From Vespula vulgaris (Eukaryota > Arthropoda > Insecta > Hymenoptera > Vespidae), in NCBI RefSeq assembly GCF_905475345.1, contig NC_066590.1, positions 5,842,001-5,906,000 on the forward strand: a stretch of DNA of 64,000 nucleotides, read 5' to 3'. Below the pieces are notes generated by a model that was given only the letters and a program-made list of their open reading frames with translations, searched no databases and had not been told where the DNA came from. The translations under genes were made by a program, and so were the position numbers. The stretch's first letter is position 1, and each line of letters opens with the position of its first letter. Below are positions 50,401-63,931 of this stretch, one piece after another.

Positions 50401-51420
50401 CTACACGCTGAGGCAAACATTTGCATACGATATGTGGTAATACCGGCAATAAAGCATACTACCACGTTGCTCGATAGACTCGGACGCCAATAAGATTTAA
50501 ATTGTTTACGCTCGAAACTTCACAATATATATACATATATATATATATATTCCTCTCTCTGTTTCTCTCTATCTCTCTTCTGCCACTTTCTATGAAAGCT
50601 CGTAATCTCGCCAAAATTTCCTCTCTCTCCCCTTCTCTTTTTCGTTTGCAAAATAAACATGTTCGTTAACTTCGATGATAATCGTTTGATGCAAAGACCG
50701 AGAGATTACGTTCAATTATTTAAACCCCGTGAAAATTTATGAAAACAACCGCAAGCTATTTATTTTGCACGTAATGATTCCATTAGAAACAATTCATAGA
50801 TAATTCGTCGTTTCTTTTTCTCGATCTCAAATTAAAATATTATTAGAGATAATGTAACAAACGACGTAACTCCAATGTTTTGGCGAAATTTGTCAAAAAA
50901 AATTATCGGCGAACGAACAAGCCATTTCTATGTTTCGACCAAGATAAAAACTTGTCGATATTGTCGACGAGACAAGTGAAATAATAGAGAAGAATCCATC
51001 TCGAGACCCTTTTCAACGAGCTTACTATCCAATTTTCGAACGTAACCAAGTTGTCCTTAGTACTCCGATCCAATAAACTTTTTCCTATAAACCCTTTTTC
51101 CTCCCCACGATAATGAACGTACTTTTCCGAACACGGCTAAGAAAGTCTCTTAGCTCCAAATGAGGCAACACGATGGTAACGTGCGGAATACGAAACACTT
51201 TATTAAAGTTGCCACTTCGAATCTGACGAAAATCAGATTACGAAGGAAGCGTCTAGTATGAGAGAAGAAAATGAGAGAATGGAGAATGGAAAGAGAGAAA
51301 GAGAGGAAGGGAGAAACAGAGAGAGAAGTAGGAAAAGCAATGTACAAGATATATCGAAATCCAGAACGACAACGATTGGGCCATCAGAAAAGGAATATTC
51401 AGTTGCATATAACGCAAATT

Positions 51421-51423
<3 letters not shown>

Positions 51424-51463
<40 letters not shown>
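51424..51463. repeat. (GA)n microsatellite
   Basis: About nineteen GA dimers. Confidence 0.95.
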
Positions 51464-51467
<4 letters not shown>

Positions 51468-51961
51468 TACGTCAAAGCAAATTTCCTTGGGACGTTGGAC
51501 GAATCAAAAGGCTTATTTCTGCTTATAGTAATACCAGGAGCTAACTACCTTTACAAGGCATGTTGCTTATTGGTAGGATATAGAATGTATTGTTCTGGCG
51601 AACGAAATTTTGAATGAGAAGCCTTTATAGTACGCTCGAATGCACCCTCGCTATGGAATAGGCGAGAGAGAAAGAGAGAGAAGAGAACAGAGGACGAAAG
51701 ATCCGTAGTGCTTTGCTCTGCGGAATGCATGTGCAGAATTTCGTGTTTACGTTGGCGTTTCCGCGCACGCAAATTCGAACGTCGAAAGCGTCATAGGCAG
51801 AAACATTTAGCGTGCTTTGTGAACTCGACGGACACGCGATCCCACGAACGAGAGGACGAGCGTGCCCTTGCATCGACCCGTCGCAAATTCTCCTATCAAA
51901 GAACCGGTGAATTTAAAAAATGCGTATCCATTGTCCTGATAATCCAACGATGTGAAAAGGA

Positions 51962-51986
51962 AAGAGAAAGAAAGAAAGAAAGAAAG
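51962..51986. repeat. (GAAA)n microsatellite
   Basis: About five GAAA tetramers. Confidence 0.9.
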
Positions 51987-54601
51987 CTATTTTCCAAGCA
52001 TTTCATATTTTTGACTCGGCCTCTCTCTCTCTTTCTGGCTTTCTCTGTTTCTTTCTCTCCCTCTCTCTATTATCTTTTAGCTTATTTTATCGAAATAATT
52101 CCACCGTAATGTTCATCTTTTTGATATTATAAAAACTATTAAACTGAAGGATTCAGAATTAAAAAAAAGTTCTATGTATTTCCTATATAAAAATTAGCTA
52201 AAGCTGAATACGTAATTCAGAATAAAAAATGTTGAATCAACGAAGCTAGAAAAATTTACGTGATCCTTTTCTTTCTACTTTTATATCGAACTTAATAGAA
52301 CTTAAGAGTTTTATATATTTTATTATATTTTATTTTATAATTAATTATATTGACCGAACATCTTACATTTATTCTGTAGTACTCGAGTACTCTATACAGT
52401 ATTTTCTTTTAACACTCTATTCATTGAAGAACGACAGAAAAAAAAGAAAGAAAAAGGAAAAGGAAAAAAACCGAGATCTTTTTAAACATACGAACATTTA
52501 CTCGAGAAAAAGGTACAGGTAAGTCTCGTGATATCTTAGAAAGGGACATTTAAACTCGAATTGAATGCACGACTCAGGCAATCCGATAATGGATAACCAC
52601 GGTATCGAAGAACCTCCATCCATTGAGCACGTTCCTACCACGAAGCTTCCGTTTCCAAAAGTCGATAAAATGTCCCCATTTCGTTTCTGTTCTTGCATTT
52701 CGCTTCTCCCTTTTGTTACCTCCTTTCATCCGATTTCTTTGAATTGAAATCTTAATCTCATTGTCTTGCGAACGACCGATCTTTTCTACTTAAAATATTT
52801 CACAATGATCATACTTATATAAAAATAAGATCAAATAAATAAATATCATCAAATTTATTGAAAATTAATTAAAAATAACGAGATAATAGTTTTATCGTTA
52901 GAGTCGTTTGTAAATAGTACGATCCATTTCGATCGATAGACATTATTTTGATTTTTCATTATTAAATTATATCGTCGTATAGATACGTGTCTATATGGTA
53001 CATAACGATATATAAGTACATATGTGTGTCGATAGCACGAATGAAACTACCGATACGTACCACCGAAGAAGTCTAAAATAAATCGAAAAAAATAAAAACC
53101 ATGGGAAACTTCAGACGTGAGGTTTTAAGGGAACGAAACGCTAGTTCTTTTTCTTTCTTTCTTTTTATTTTTTTTTTATCTCTCTTTTTTTTACGTTACA
53201 ACCGTCTACCCGCAGGGCCAGTAACATGTTCAACGATGACGCAAAGGGGTCGAAACTCCAACGTCCATTCGCTTTTATTATCGAAAAAGGAATGTACTCG
53301 CTGTATGGTAGACGTACTATTCCCACAACCTCTATCTTTTTTCCTTTTTTGCTCTCTCTCTCTCTTTCTCTTTTCGTTTCTTTCTTTTTCTCGTCATAAG
53401 AAGATGGCGAGAGGCCCAAGGCACTCCTCTTCGAGCAAAGTAGTAAGACTCAGCGGCAGGTCAACCACACGTAGGTCCACCGGTGTAAAAATAAGGCACT
53501 CCGTCGTTTCTCACGTGCCATGAATTCGCCTTCGAGAAATGGCGGTACGTGAGCGAACGAACGTAACGCTACTTTGTCGGACGGTACGCATGGCGTAAAA
53601 AAGTAAAAAATTTCGACGCTTATTCTCGAAAGAAACTCAAATGTTGATAACTAAAAGGAAATCGACGTGTTAAGAGAACCGAGCAACGTTAAAGATCCTT
53701 GGTTAAATTGAAATTTTATTTTTCATTCAAAGAGAATTTTTAATTAAATCGTGGTACGTTGCATTGTTGACCGTATAAAGATCGTCATCTTTGGATAAGA
53801 CTTTGGTAAATTTCAAAATTTTTCTAGTAGAGTTCTCCCAAGAGAGTCTCTCTCTCTCTCTCTCTCTTCTGCTCTCTCTTTCTCTTTTTCTATCTACAAG
53901 AAAATTACCATCCTCGATATAAACGCGTTGCTTCTACTGGAAACTTGCGCGTCGATCGAATGTTGGAAGCATCCCCGCGAGTACCTTTACCTTCTTTCGC
54001 AAAATACCCGTGAAAGGGCACTCACACCATAAATTTTCGTTGGAAAGTGCATTCTCAAGCACCTTTTCCGCTGATTCCGTTAAAAGGCAGCACGACGCAA
54101 ATTACATCGTTCCTTCGCGTTTCTCTCCTATATTTGATTATGCTCTTTGTGGTTACGCGGAGGCTCGTTTGTTGCTGAGGAAGGAAAAAAAAAGAAAAGA
54201 AAATTAATGATTGATAGTGAAAATATCTGCACGAGTTTCTTTAACAAGATTCGATCGTAAGGAAAAACTAAAGAGATGAAGCAAGAGAGAGAGAAAGAGA
54301 GAGAGAGAAAGAGATACGAAGAAGCATTAACTTTACAGATTAATAGCAGACAGAAAAGTCGCCTTTCGTAATCAAATTAGCAATCCTCAACAACACTCGA
54401 AACTTCATAGTGCCATAAACCTCCTCGATATTCCTCAAACTCCTCGCTGACGTCGTAGAATCCTAGTGTGTTCGTCCGAAATACGAATATGACTTTCTCA
54501 TAGATGCATATCTGTGTCTGCATATGCATGAACCATATGTACGCGGGGGAGGAACGAACAAGTATACGTATACTCTCGACGAAGTAAAAGAGAAATAGAT
54601 A

Positions 54602-54640
54602 TAAAGAGAAAGAGAAAGAGAAAGAGAAAGAGAGAAAGCG
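54602..54640. repeat. (AGAGAA)n hexanucleotide tract
   Basis: About six AGAGAA/AGAAAG units. Confidence 0.85.
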
Positions 54641-54695
54641 AAATACTGCCAGTTGATATGCCATCTCTGGCTCTTCGCGAAAATCATATTAATCA

Positions 54696-54719
54696 CTGCA
54701 ACTGCAGCTGCAGTTGCAG
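54696..54719. repeat. Perfect 24-bp palindrome
   Basis: The 12-mer CTGCAACTGCAG is followed directly by its exact reverse complement CTGCAGTTGCAG with no spacer. It contains three overlapping CTGCAG/CAGCTG palindromes, including an E-box-type CAGCTG at the centre. The flanking bases do not extend the symmetry. Confidence 0.9.
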
Positions 54720-55662
54720 GGCTGTCGCATCCATAGTGCATGTAACACGCAGACGTCGAAAAACTGACACTAGTGTTAGTGGTTGTGATAGTGATAGTGG
54801 CAATAGCACTAGGATTTCACTCGAATACCACTGTGACTCGCGATAAATTGAATTCGCAAGCGACGATTCACGATTTGCTCGGTTCCTCTCTCTCTCTCTC
54901 TCTCTTTGTATACGTTCACGTGGCTTATATCCAGCAAGCCAGTTCGATTCGTGGTACCGGAGAGAACGCGGAGAACGAAGCCATACCGCAGAAATACACA
55001 TACACGCGCATACACAGATATTTATATATATAGAAAGAGAGAAACATACACATAGATATACACAAAGAGAACGCATACACAAGCTCGCGTACATTCTCTT
55101 TCTCTTTCTCCCTTTTTCCTGGGATAACCTGATGAGAATTTTGTCTCTTCGCGCTGTCACTACAGCGCGGTTTAATCGCATTTCCAATGTCGTCGCGCAA
55201 CGATAACGATGTTTCGCGAGAGGTGCTATGAGGTTTCTACGCGTTCTGAACGTTGATCGCTTCTCGCGTAGAGAAAGAAAAGCAAAGACATCATACCACA
55301 TCACGCCACCATGGCCCAGGGATCATATTTACTCGGGTAAATTGGAAGGGGTATATTCACGCGGGTGTTGCTCTCGAAACGCCATCCAATTCTTCTTCAG
55401 CGACGAACTTTGTAGAAAATATTTCGGTAATTTTATTCTTGAGCTTTTTATATATCGCTCGAAATTTCTCTCTCTCTTTCTCTTTTTTTTTATAATTCTC
55501 TTTCTATCTCGCTCGCGAGACTTTATAACGTTGAGAAAGATAGCGAGAGAAGAAAGCTTTCGCATTATAGAAATAACAATGTCGACGCGATTTCGCAGGG
55601 CGATACGAAACACGAAACATCCTTCCGGCTTTCCCTTTCTCTTCTTCCCTCTTCCTCACTCT

Positions 55663-55666
<4 letters not shown>

Positions 55667-55724
<58 letters not shown>
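55667..55724. repeat. (TC)n microsatellite
   Basis: Nearly thirty TC dimers. Its read-through makes the longest open frame of the window (219 residues, 55228-55887), which I regard as false. Confidence 0.95.
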
Positions 55725-55731
<7 letters not shown>

Positions 55732-56373
55732 TCTCTCTCTCGTTGGGCGTGTATCCGAGGAATATCTGAATTAAAAGCATCCAAGAGAAATATGGAAGAA
55801 ATATTTCCTCGAGGCATCGCTAAAAGGAGGAAGGGCAGATGTAAAATCGTTGCGAAAAATATTTGCGATGTCTGCTTGGCGAAGTAACGAAGGAACGAAG
55901 GAAACGGAAGACGGAGAAGGAGAAGGATGGAAAATCGACATGTTCTAGAAAATGAGTTCCTCCGGAAGAAAACTGCTCCTGGTATTATCCTAAAGAATAA
56001 CGTTCGTACCATCTCTCTTACATAGAAAACACATATATACATAAGCTTCTTGTACTTGCTTTTCTTAAGAGCCAATTACATGCTAAGATTACTATTACAT
56101 CTAGTTCTTATTCGTTATCATTTCAGCCTTTAATCATATTCGAAATTAGCGATACTAATACTCGCGTCGACCGATTCGATGGAAATCAGCATTAAATTGG
56201 AATACCGATTGATGTCACGGCGTTGCACTTTTTCCACATCACGACTCGTGATTGCATTTCGATCGGAAAAAGTAAAATTGTAGAGGAATAAAGAGAACGG
56301 GGAATATCCTCGCAGAGGGATCGTATTACGAAGACATTGAATTTGTAAAGAAGCTCGATACGAGTTGTAAAGG

Positions 56374-56416
56374 AAGACGACGACGACGATGACGACGACG
56401 ACGACGACGACGACGA
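56374..56416. repeat. (GAC)n microsatellite
   Basis: About fourteen ACG triplets with one ATG interruption. Confidence 0.95.
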
Positions 56417-56626
56417 TCGTATGCGCTCTACTGTCTCCTTCATATAATTAAAGCTCGCTCTCTCAAATGCAACTTTAATTACTTAATTATGTAAATGTTC
56501 GTTATCAAGGCCGAGAAATCGTTACTGCCGGCGCAGCTGCTATAATACACGCACATACAAATACATGTACATTCCTCTGAGAATTACTGTAGTATTAAAG
56601 GAAAACGATAAAGACGAAGACGCGAA

Positions 56627-56657
56627 TGTGTGTGTGTGTGTGTGTGTAAGAAAGAGA

Positions 56658-56693
<36 letters not shown>
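56627..56693. repeat. Compound (GT)n-(GA)n microsatellite
   Basis: (GT)n at about 56627-56647, then AAG, then (GA)n at about 56659-56692. Confidence 0.95.
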
Positions 56694-56695
<2 letters not shown>

Positions 56696-57195
56696 TTATT
56701 CTCGAAATATTGAAGATGTTCGTCTCGTTTCGAACATCAAATGACTAACCATAATCAATCTAATCAACAAGATTATCTCCGTAATTGGCACACACACAAG
56801 GCACGTCCAAAATGCTACGAGACGTGGTGACTCGCTCGAATGAATATCGAGATACACAGAGAGAGAGACAGAGAGAGATAGAGAGAATAGCAGAGAACAT
56901 TGCGTATCCATCGTGACCGATGTAACACGGATCGGCAACTTGAATTAGCTATATCCGAGTTCCGGCTTAATTAGAACCATCATGTATCATGGCCTCATAG
57001 CTATTTCGATGCTAGCATATCCTTAAACGATTGCTCGAAATGTTATCGAAATGTAATCGAAATAATATCAAACTTCAATTTTAATAACTTTTTTAACCGA
57101 TTTACGATTATCTCATTCAACATTCGAATATAGCGATGTTTTACATTTTTCGATAAAGAGATAACAATGATGATCATCTTCGTAAAAGTTTTCAA

Positions 57196-57206
<11 letters not shown>

Positions 57207-57227
<21 letters not shown>
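57207..57227. repeat. (TC)n tract
   Basis: About ten TC dimers. Confidence 0.85.
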
Positions 57228-57232
<5 letters not shown>

Positions 57233-57559
57233 TTTTCTTTCTTTTCTATTTTTATTCGGCCGAATAAAAATCTCGTAAAATATATTTCCTTAATTATTTT
57301 GTAAAAAGGTCATTTTTAATACATCTACGTCGAGTTGCGTCTCTTGTTTCTATGGTAACTTAAAGCTTTCGTGCGAAGGAGAAGAAAGAAGGAGTCGGGG
57401 AGATAAGAAGGAAGAAACTATGGGATAATTTTTTAAACCTATTTCCGCGAGAATGACAGGAAGAAAATACGGAGGGAACAAGATACTTGTCGTACGACGC
57501 TAATGCAAATAAGGTACGCCTGTGTCCTCGAGTAAGATCCAAGAGAGAATATAAAGAGA

Positions 57560-57715
57560 GTAGTAATAGTAGTAATAGTAGTAGTAGTAGCAACAGTAAT
57601 AGTAATAGTAATAGTAATAGTAGTAGTAGTAGTAGTAGAAGAATAGTAGAAAAGTAGTAGTAGTGATAGAACAAGAAGAAGAAGAAGAAGGAAAAAAAAG
57701 AGAAGAAGAAAACGA
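57560..57715. repeat. (AGT/AAT)n and (GAA)n triplet region
   Basis: AGTAGT and AGTAAT triplets continue to about 57665, then GAA triplets and purine sequence. On the minus strand it gives poly-Leu or poly-Thr false frames. Confidence 0.9.
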
Positions 57716-58381
57716 GAGAAAGAGAAAAACAAAGAAGATAGCGGTAGTCTAACGTGCCGAGCTAAAATGTAAATTCGAAGAGTGCTCTAGCGTACGCGTA
57801 AACACTCCGATGTACAATGCGCAACACGATTAAACCGGACGAGAGGCGAAGGTCAACGTGCGTTGTAACAAGCTCGAGAAAAAAAGAAGGACAGAAAGAA
57901 AGAAAGAAAAAAAGAAATAACAAGGATATACTTAGGAGAACACTAACTCCGAGCGTAGGGCAAAAATATTTTTATATTTTTATGCGTCCCGCATGAAAGT
58001 TTCTACGCGATGATTAATTCAGACGATTCTACAAAATTTTCAAACTCCTCTTCCGGAGTTTTTCTCATGGGTTTCTTTTTCTTTTCTTTCCTTTTTTTCT
58101 TTCTTTTGTATAAAATTCAACGTATGTGTACCTCCGGCGAGAAAAATAGTTGTAACTAGCTAAGGGAGTCGCACCATCGAGTAAGTAAGTACAAGTACTT
58201 ATATGTATTTGTATATGTGTGTGTGCGTGTGAGTGTATCGAAGGACAAGTGACGCAGAAGTCACGCGTTGTATCGAAGTCTCTTATCCTGTTCGGTGTCG
58301 TAAGAAAGTTCGTTTCCTCGCTTTACGAGCACCGTTATGGGACATGGAAGTTCGATCCCTCTTCTCTATCCACTCTCTTTC

Positions 58382-58410
58382 TCCTTCTTCTTCTTCTTCT
58401 TCTTCTTCCT
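58382..58410. repeat. (TTC)n microsatellite
   Basis: About nine TTC triplets. Confidence 0.9.
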
Positions 58411-59932
58411 GATCCTTTTCTTCAAGCTTTCCTTCTCCTCGCTATTTTCACCCTACCAAGAAACCGAACTAGTAACTAATGTCCATCGTCTTTTCCACGG
58501 CTCGTAACTTCGACTTCCTTTATTCTCATGAGATTCTACTCTAATCGACAAAAAAAAAAAAGAGAGAAAGAAAAAGAAATAAATCAAACCTACATACATA
58601 TATTTATATAAAACACGATTGGTATACGATATTTATAAATGGATGATTATAGTTTACGACGAATAAAAATAATTTTAATTTCTCTCACGTGTACAAAGAA
58701 AAACTAGACGCAGCTGTAAGTTTAAATACAAAAGATAAAGGAAAAAGAGACAAGAAAGTTTTGTTCTCCCTGCGGTATCGAAATTTCATCGAAGAGTTCC
58801 TATTGAAAGAAATTCAGCTGACGTACAACTAAATGAAACGAGATGAAGAGAAGGAAAGAGAGAGCTTTGCCGAAGTTAAAGAAGAAAAAAGAGTTAAAAC
58901 TCGGAGACGAACGATGGGGCTATCGCATAAAGCCGAAAGAAGCTTTATCCTTAAAAACGAAAAAGAAAGAAGAAAATTCGAACTTTCCACTTATCTAACC
59001 TATGTTACCAAAGCATTTACTTTGTCGTAAAGAGAAACAAAAATAAATAAAGAAAGAAAACAAGAAAGACTAATTTCTATCGAACGTTCCAAAACAAGGT
59101 TTTAATTCTGTCTCGCTAATTACGTATATACAATAACATGTACGATTAAGTACAAAGATTATCGAATAATTTTTCTACGTTAAAAATCTTCTTAAAAATA
59201 CAAATCGTTTCAACGCTTCTTACAAAATAAATATTTAAAAAGTATAGTTTTAGTTACCTTAAGGATCCATTAAATAGTAGCACTTAACGTATGACGGGCT
59301 GCATCTATTAATAATGATTTCTTCTAACTTATATGCGATCCGGTATAAATGCAAAGTCCTCACCATTAAATGTTCTTCATGAATGTTGAATACACGCGAT
59401 GCGTCGTATAATGTACTACACGTCCTTACGTCTCTCACTAGGTCTCTCTCGCGAATGTCAGACTAAACTAAAGCTATGTAAATTTCATGACCGTCTTGAG
59501 ATCGAGAAGCGACACCTACTGTGATTGAACGTGACGTAGATAGTACTGAAACAATGTATCAAATATTTATAAACACGTGTCGATAGATGCTACGTAAAAT
59601 GTTCACCTTTATTTACAATACATCGGAGATGGAACTTAAATATTGTAAACAACACCGAACAAATTCTCTACATGTATATATGTATATGTACGCGTATACA
59701 TATACACAAACATACACACTGAATGAAAGAATAAAATTTATTAAATAATAAAATGTTCTACATTAGATGAAAGAAGAAGAAAATTTGATAGCTATTTCAA
59801 AGATATCCCCATAATAACACCGCCTCTAGGTTTCGTTATAACCGTATAACAAGACAAAAGTCTGCGACGTATCCGTGCATTTATTCGAAATACCGTTTCC
59901 AAGGCTTCACGTACGACAATTATCGGTCAGAT

Positions 59933-59961
59933 CGATCGATCGATCGATGGATCGATCGATC
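59933..59961. repeat. (GATC)n microsatellite
   Basis: About seven ATCG tetramers with one ATGG interruption. The unit is the same self-complementary word as at 10937. Confidence 0.9.
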
Positions 59962-61903
59962 TATTAGGGGATGAAAGCCGCATCGTACACGATCGCGTTG
60001 TATGCAGTCATTGGTTTGCCGATGGTTCGGTATCGTGTTACACAAACGTTCACGAAACTCTTGTATTATAATTTAAATCTACCTGTTACTACTAAATGTT
60101 GTTTCTAAAGAAAAAACAAAGTCATCTGTTTCTACTCATTTCGATATACGATAACAATCATACGAAAATGATTGCAGATGGTTCCACTAAAATTGAATTC
60201 ATCGAAAACAACGCACGAAGAGATTTATTGATAATTAAACGTTCGTTTTTGGAATGAGCCCACGTACGATTATCGCGATAGGTAGTCGTGCGTACTAATT
60301 GCTGTAATTACTTCTACGATTTGGGCAGATAGAAGTGGATGGATTTCAGGAAATAATTACTACGATTCCGTACAAGTTTCGCGCAATTACGGGCGGATGA
60401 GGCTCCGTTCCAGAAGGGAAAAGGGAATGGTTGAAACTACAGGGATTTCCTCGTACGTTTTGAAGCCGAAAATCCGTGTCCACGAAATGAGATTCGCTCT
60501 GGGTGACATGGACGACAAAAGATTTCGATTTTACTAGACCGCGTAAACGGAACAATGGGAAAGAAACGAAAAGAGTAAGAAGGAGAAAGAGAGAGAGAGA
60601 GAGAGAGGGAACTGCACATATGACGTATGTACGTAAATACGTCTAAAAAGAATGCAAATACCTGCACGTAGAAAATTACATAGCCTAAGGAATCTTTTAA
60701 TTAACCTTCCCTTCAACAGGAAAGATAACGAGCAGTCTGACAGTACGTATAAAAATGAAACAAACAATACGCGTACTTTCTGCTTCGTATGCATATAACA
60801 ATCTATGTGTACATAACGTGAGTTTACGTTCATAAGAAAGAAATCACATGATTTTTAAAGTTACCTTTTTCTTGCCGATATCTTAAAACATAGGACTATG
60901 AAAAACGAAGAGAACAAGAGAAAGTGAGTTAGACAAGGAGATTGTAAAGAAAGGAAGAGAAAGAGAGAAAGAGACGAAAAGTCAGAAGTTTCTACAAATT
61001 GCAAGCTCGCAAGTAAAAGCGGCAAAGTATTGTTAGGAAAGCGCTCAAGGCGAATGGTGGTTTTGAATGATGAGAGAGACGGTGAAAGGGGTGCGAGCAT
61101 AAGGGCAGAGGAGTGTATAACAGTCAACGATGATACCAGTGGGGAAAACAATAGCGCATAGACGCAATACGCGTTTGCATCTCTCCATGGGGATGGTGGA
61201 TGGTTTCATTCGCTAGGAATGGATGCGAACGTGTAGCGTTCGAATTCTTTTTGACGTTTGTCGATACAACGCGTGAAATTTGTGCGCGAACGGATCAAAG
61301 CCGGCATCGTTCTTTAAAGAATAAAACGATGTTTTCGTTAAGTTTATTTCTTTTCCAATAGAACATTAAATAAATTTTAACTTTTGCGCTTACTAGAATG
61401 AAAAAAAAAAGAAAAAAGAGAGAGAGAGAGAGGGGGAGGTCTTTTTGCATTTCTCTTTCTCTTTGCATGCCAAAAAGGAAAACCATGTATGTGCTGGTAC
61501 TTCGAGCTAATCGACTTTTAAAAGTTCGAAGAGCGATCTATCGAAGCGATAAAAAACAAAGAGAGAAGGGGATGGAGGCAAAAAGACAAAAGAGTGGAAT
61601 CTCCATTAGCTCGGAAACAATGCGACAGTCGCCCTCTCAAGCCGCGTTCGAACTCGAACATCACGTACGCGAGAGGTAGACGGGTAGTGGGTTAACGTAC
61701 CCCAAAGAGGAGAAAGAGAGTGAGAGAGAAAGAGAGAGGAAAAAGAAGCAAGAGAGAGAAACATATATACATATAGAAGTACTCTTGCGCTCCTACAGCG
61801 AGACACTTGTCGAGAAAAGCGATTTTCAGGTCGCACGAGGGCCTCCTCGACGTGCTTTCTCTCTCTCTCTTTCTCTCTCTCAGCCATTCGTTCTTTCTCT
61901 ATC

Positions 61904-61940
<37 letters not shown>
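61904..61940. repeat. (TCTG)n microsatellite
   Basis: About nine TGTC tetramers inside a longer TC-rich block (61856-61975). Confidence 0.95.
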
Positions 61941-63872
61941 TTCTCTCTCTTTCTCTCTCTCTCTCTTCCTCTCTAGACGTGAAATCGAGCGACGCTGATC
62001 CGCATGCCATGTCGAAAAGATCCTAAGCCTTTCCGGAGATCCCACGAAAGTCCGCGAAGGAAGTCTTGAAAAGCGGAGAAGGAAGGAGGTTAATCCGATC
62101 GTCTCGCAACTCTCTGCGAATTCCGATTTCAAAGAATGTCTAGATCAACGCTCTGCAACATTCGTAAAGCAATTTGTTGGATTTACGTTCACTCAACGCA
62201 AGTTGCTTTTATAATTATTTGATATAATACGACAGAAGAAGATATTACCTAATTGTAAATGTTGTGTTCAGAAGGAAGAAAGAATAAAGAAAAAGAAAAT
62301 AAATGCGAGAAAGAAGTTAACTATATGTTGATTTACAATGGTCGATTCGAGACTGATGTTCGAAATAAAGAGAAACAGATCGACGAAGAAAAAAACAAAG
62401 ATGACGATAAAGACAAGGTCTATTCTTAAATCTTTCCTTTCTAATTTGCTATTTAAAATGTAGTATCAGTCTAAATATCTTTTTTTCTCGTACGATCTAT
62501 GTGATAACATACAGAAAAAAAGAAAAAAAAATGGAAAAATAAGAAAAGGAGGCCTTTGGGTAATCAATTAAAATAATAAACGACGGCAAAACGACGTTCA
62601 ATTCCTAGGGAAACTTGTCGAGAAAAGGATTGAAATGTTCGCGAGTGGATATCTAACGTTTTATAGAGCTTGAAATCGCGCGAGTATTTCACGGGCCACT
62701 CGATGTTAGAAGACGAAAGTTTCGAGGAGAGGAGTAGTTTTCTGCGCTTTGCAATCAGAGATCCCCTCGAAAAGCGGTTCAAACTCGAAGGTAGTTCTTC
62801 GACCTTCTTGAGGCGGATTACATTCGACATCGATAGCACGTTTGCGGAACGTACAAGTCCGAGGGGTCGGCAATGTTCCGAGACTTTGAACGAACCTTAA
62901 GCCTTCTCTCTCTCTCTCTCTTATCCTTCCTTTTGCTTTTCTCTTCTCTCATCATCCCCTTCCTTCTTCTATCCCCACTTATTCCGTCCGTTAGACGTCC
63001 AAGTAAATACGGTATCTGTCTGAGACGGATCTTCCGGCAGATAATGCGGCCACGGCCTTCCGAAGTTTCACCATCGCATGAAAGGCGATTCACCCTGACC
63101 AAAGTCGTTCGCCAAGATTTCCCGAGTTCTACGAAAAGTTGGCACGTGCGGTGCTTAAGTAATCGCAACAACTAAGAAGAATGCTGTTATCCACGATGCT
63201 GCACGCGAAAACTTATCTGGGTTTACGTATAATTCGTTTCATTACATGTACAAACGAAATAATCATAACCGTGCCGTTTAAAAACGCTCAAGAGAAGAAA
63301 AAACCTTAATTATTGGAAAATGAAAGCTACCGTTAATGCTAGTTTCTTCTTGCTTTAAAACAAAATGGAGAAAGAGAGAGAAAGAAAAATAATTGAAAAT
63401 AACGAGGAAGAAGGAGAACGAGTTGTGCGTTTAATTGAAATTTTCACAAGAGCGTCTTTTTTTTGTCGAGTACTACTTCCCCCTCCCAATCCTTTTCCCC
63501 CATCTTCCGAGCTTTAATTAAATTCGTTTGTATATCAAGGTGGAACCGGTGAAAGGAACTAACGTGGAGAAAGTAAAACGACACTTTGCGTCTGGTGTTG
63601 CCCTGGTTGATGTTACCAATGCACTTGTTTCCTCCGGAAAATCTTCTCGTTCGCGTTCGATGCTACTATGTTCTCTCTCTCTCCCTCTCCCTCTCTCTTT
63701 CTCTTTCTATATCTTTTATCTTCGATGGCAAAGAACAGATCCCAACGACGACGAGCGAACGACACCGAGATAGAACTTTTACTTCTCGTCCTTTTTCTTT
63801 TCTTTTACTTCTGTTTCTTCTTCTACCTCGATCTATTTCATTACTTTCTCGAGAATTTTTCTCTCGCGGGAA

Positions 63873-63893
63873 GATAGATAGAAAGAAAGAAAA

Positions 63894-63929
<36 letters not shown>

Positions 63930-63931
63930 AA
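63873..63931. repeat. (GATA)/(GAAA)n microsatellite
   Basis: Two GATA units, then GAAA tetramers with one AAAAAAG interruption and about nine clean repeats. Confidence 0.95.

Larger units (their letters stand above)
46031..51423. other. Gene-free stretch
   Basis: AT-rich with scattered purine tracts. A possible plus-strand exon at 48728-48808 has a strong acceptor but no known homology. The patch 50280-50480 has an ATTTGCAT octamer at 50419-50426 and little simple repeat. Confidence 0.5.
51464..55666. other. Gene-free stretch
   Basis: Contains a 140-codon plus-strand frame from an ATG (53101-53523) that is half polypyrimidine read-through, and the 24-bp palindrome at 54696. No exon is supported. 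Confidence 0.5.
57716..63872. other. Gene-free stretch to near the right end
   Basis: AT-rich DNA with purine tracts. 62590-63180 is less AT-rich and open on both strands without recognisable motifs. At 63528-63660 a plus-strand frame reads VEPVKGTNVEKVKRHFASG and onward, which is protein-like but unidentified and then runs into TC repeats. Confidence 0.5.

Noticed and set aside
53101..53523. 140-codon frame from an ATG with an MGN start (myristoylation-like)
   Set aside because: Two polypyrimidine tracts make up much of it; no domain, and the opposite strand is open too.
55305..55314. Perfect GCCACCATGG start context
   Set aside because: The frame stops after nine codons.
55228..55887. Longest open frame in the window (219 codons, plus strand)
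   Set aside because: The middle is (TC)n read-through giving poly-Ser-Leu; the flanks have no domain, and other frames through the same tract are also open.
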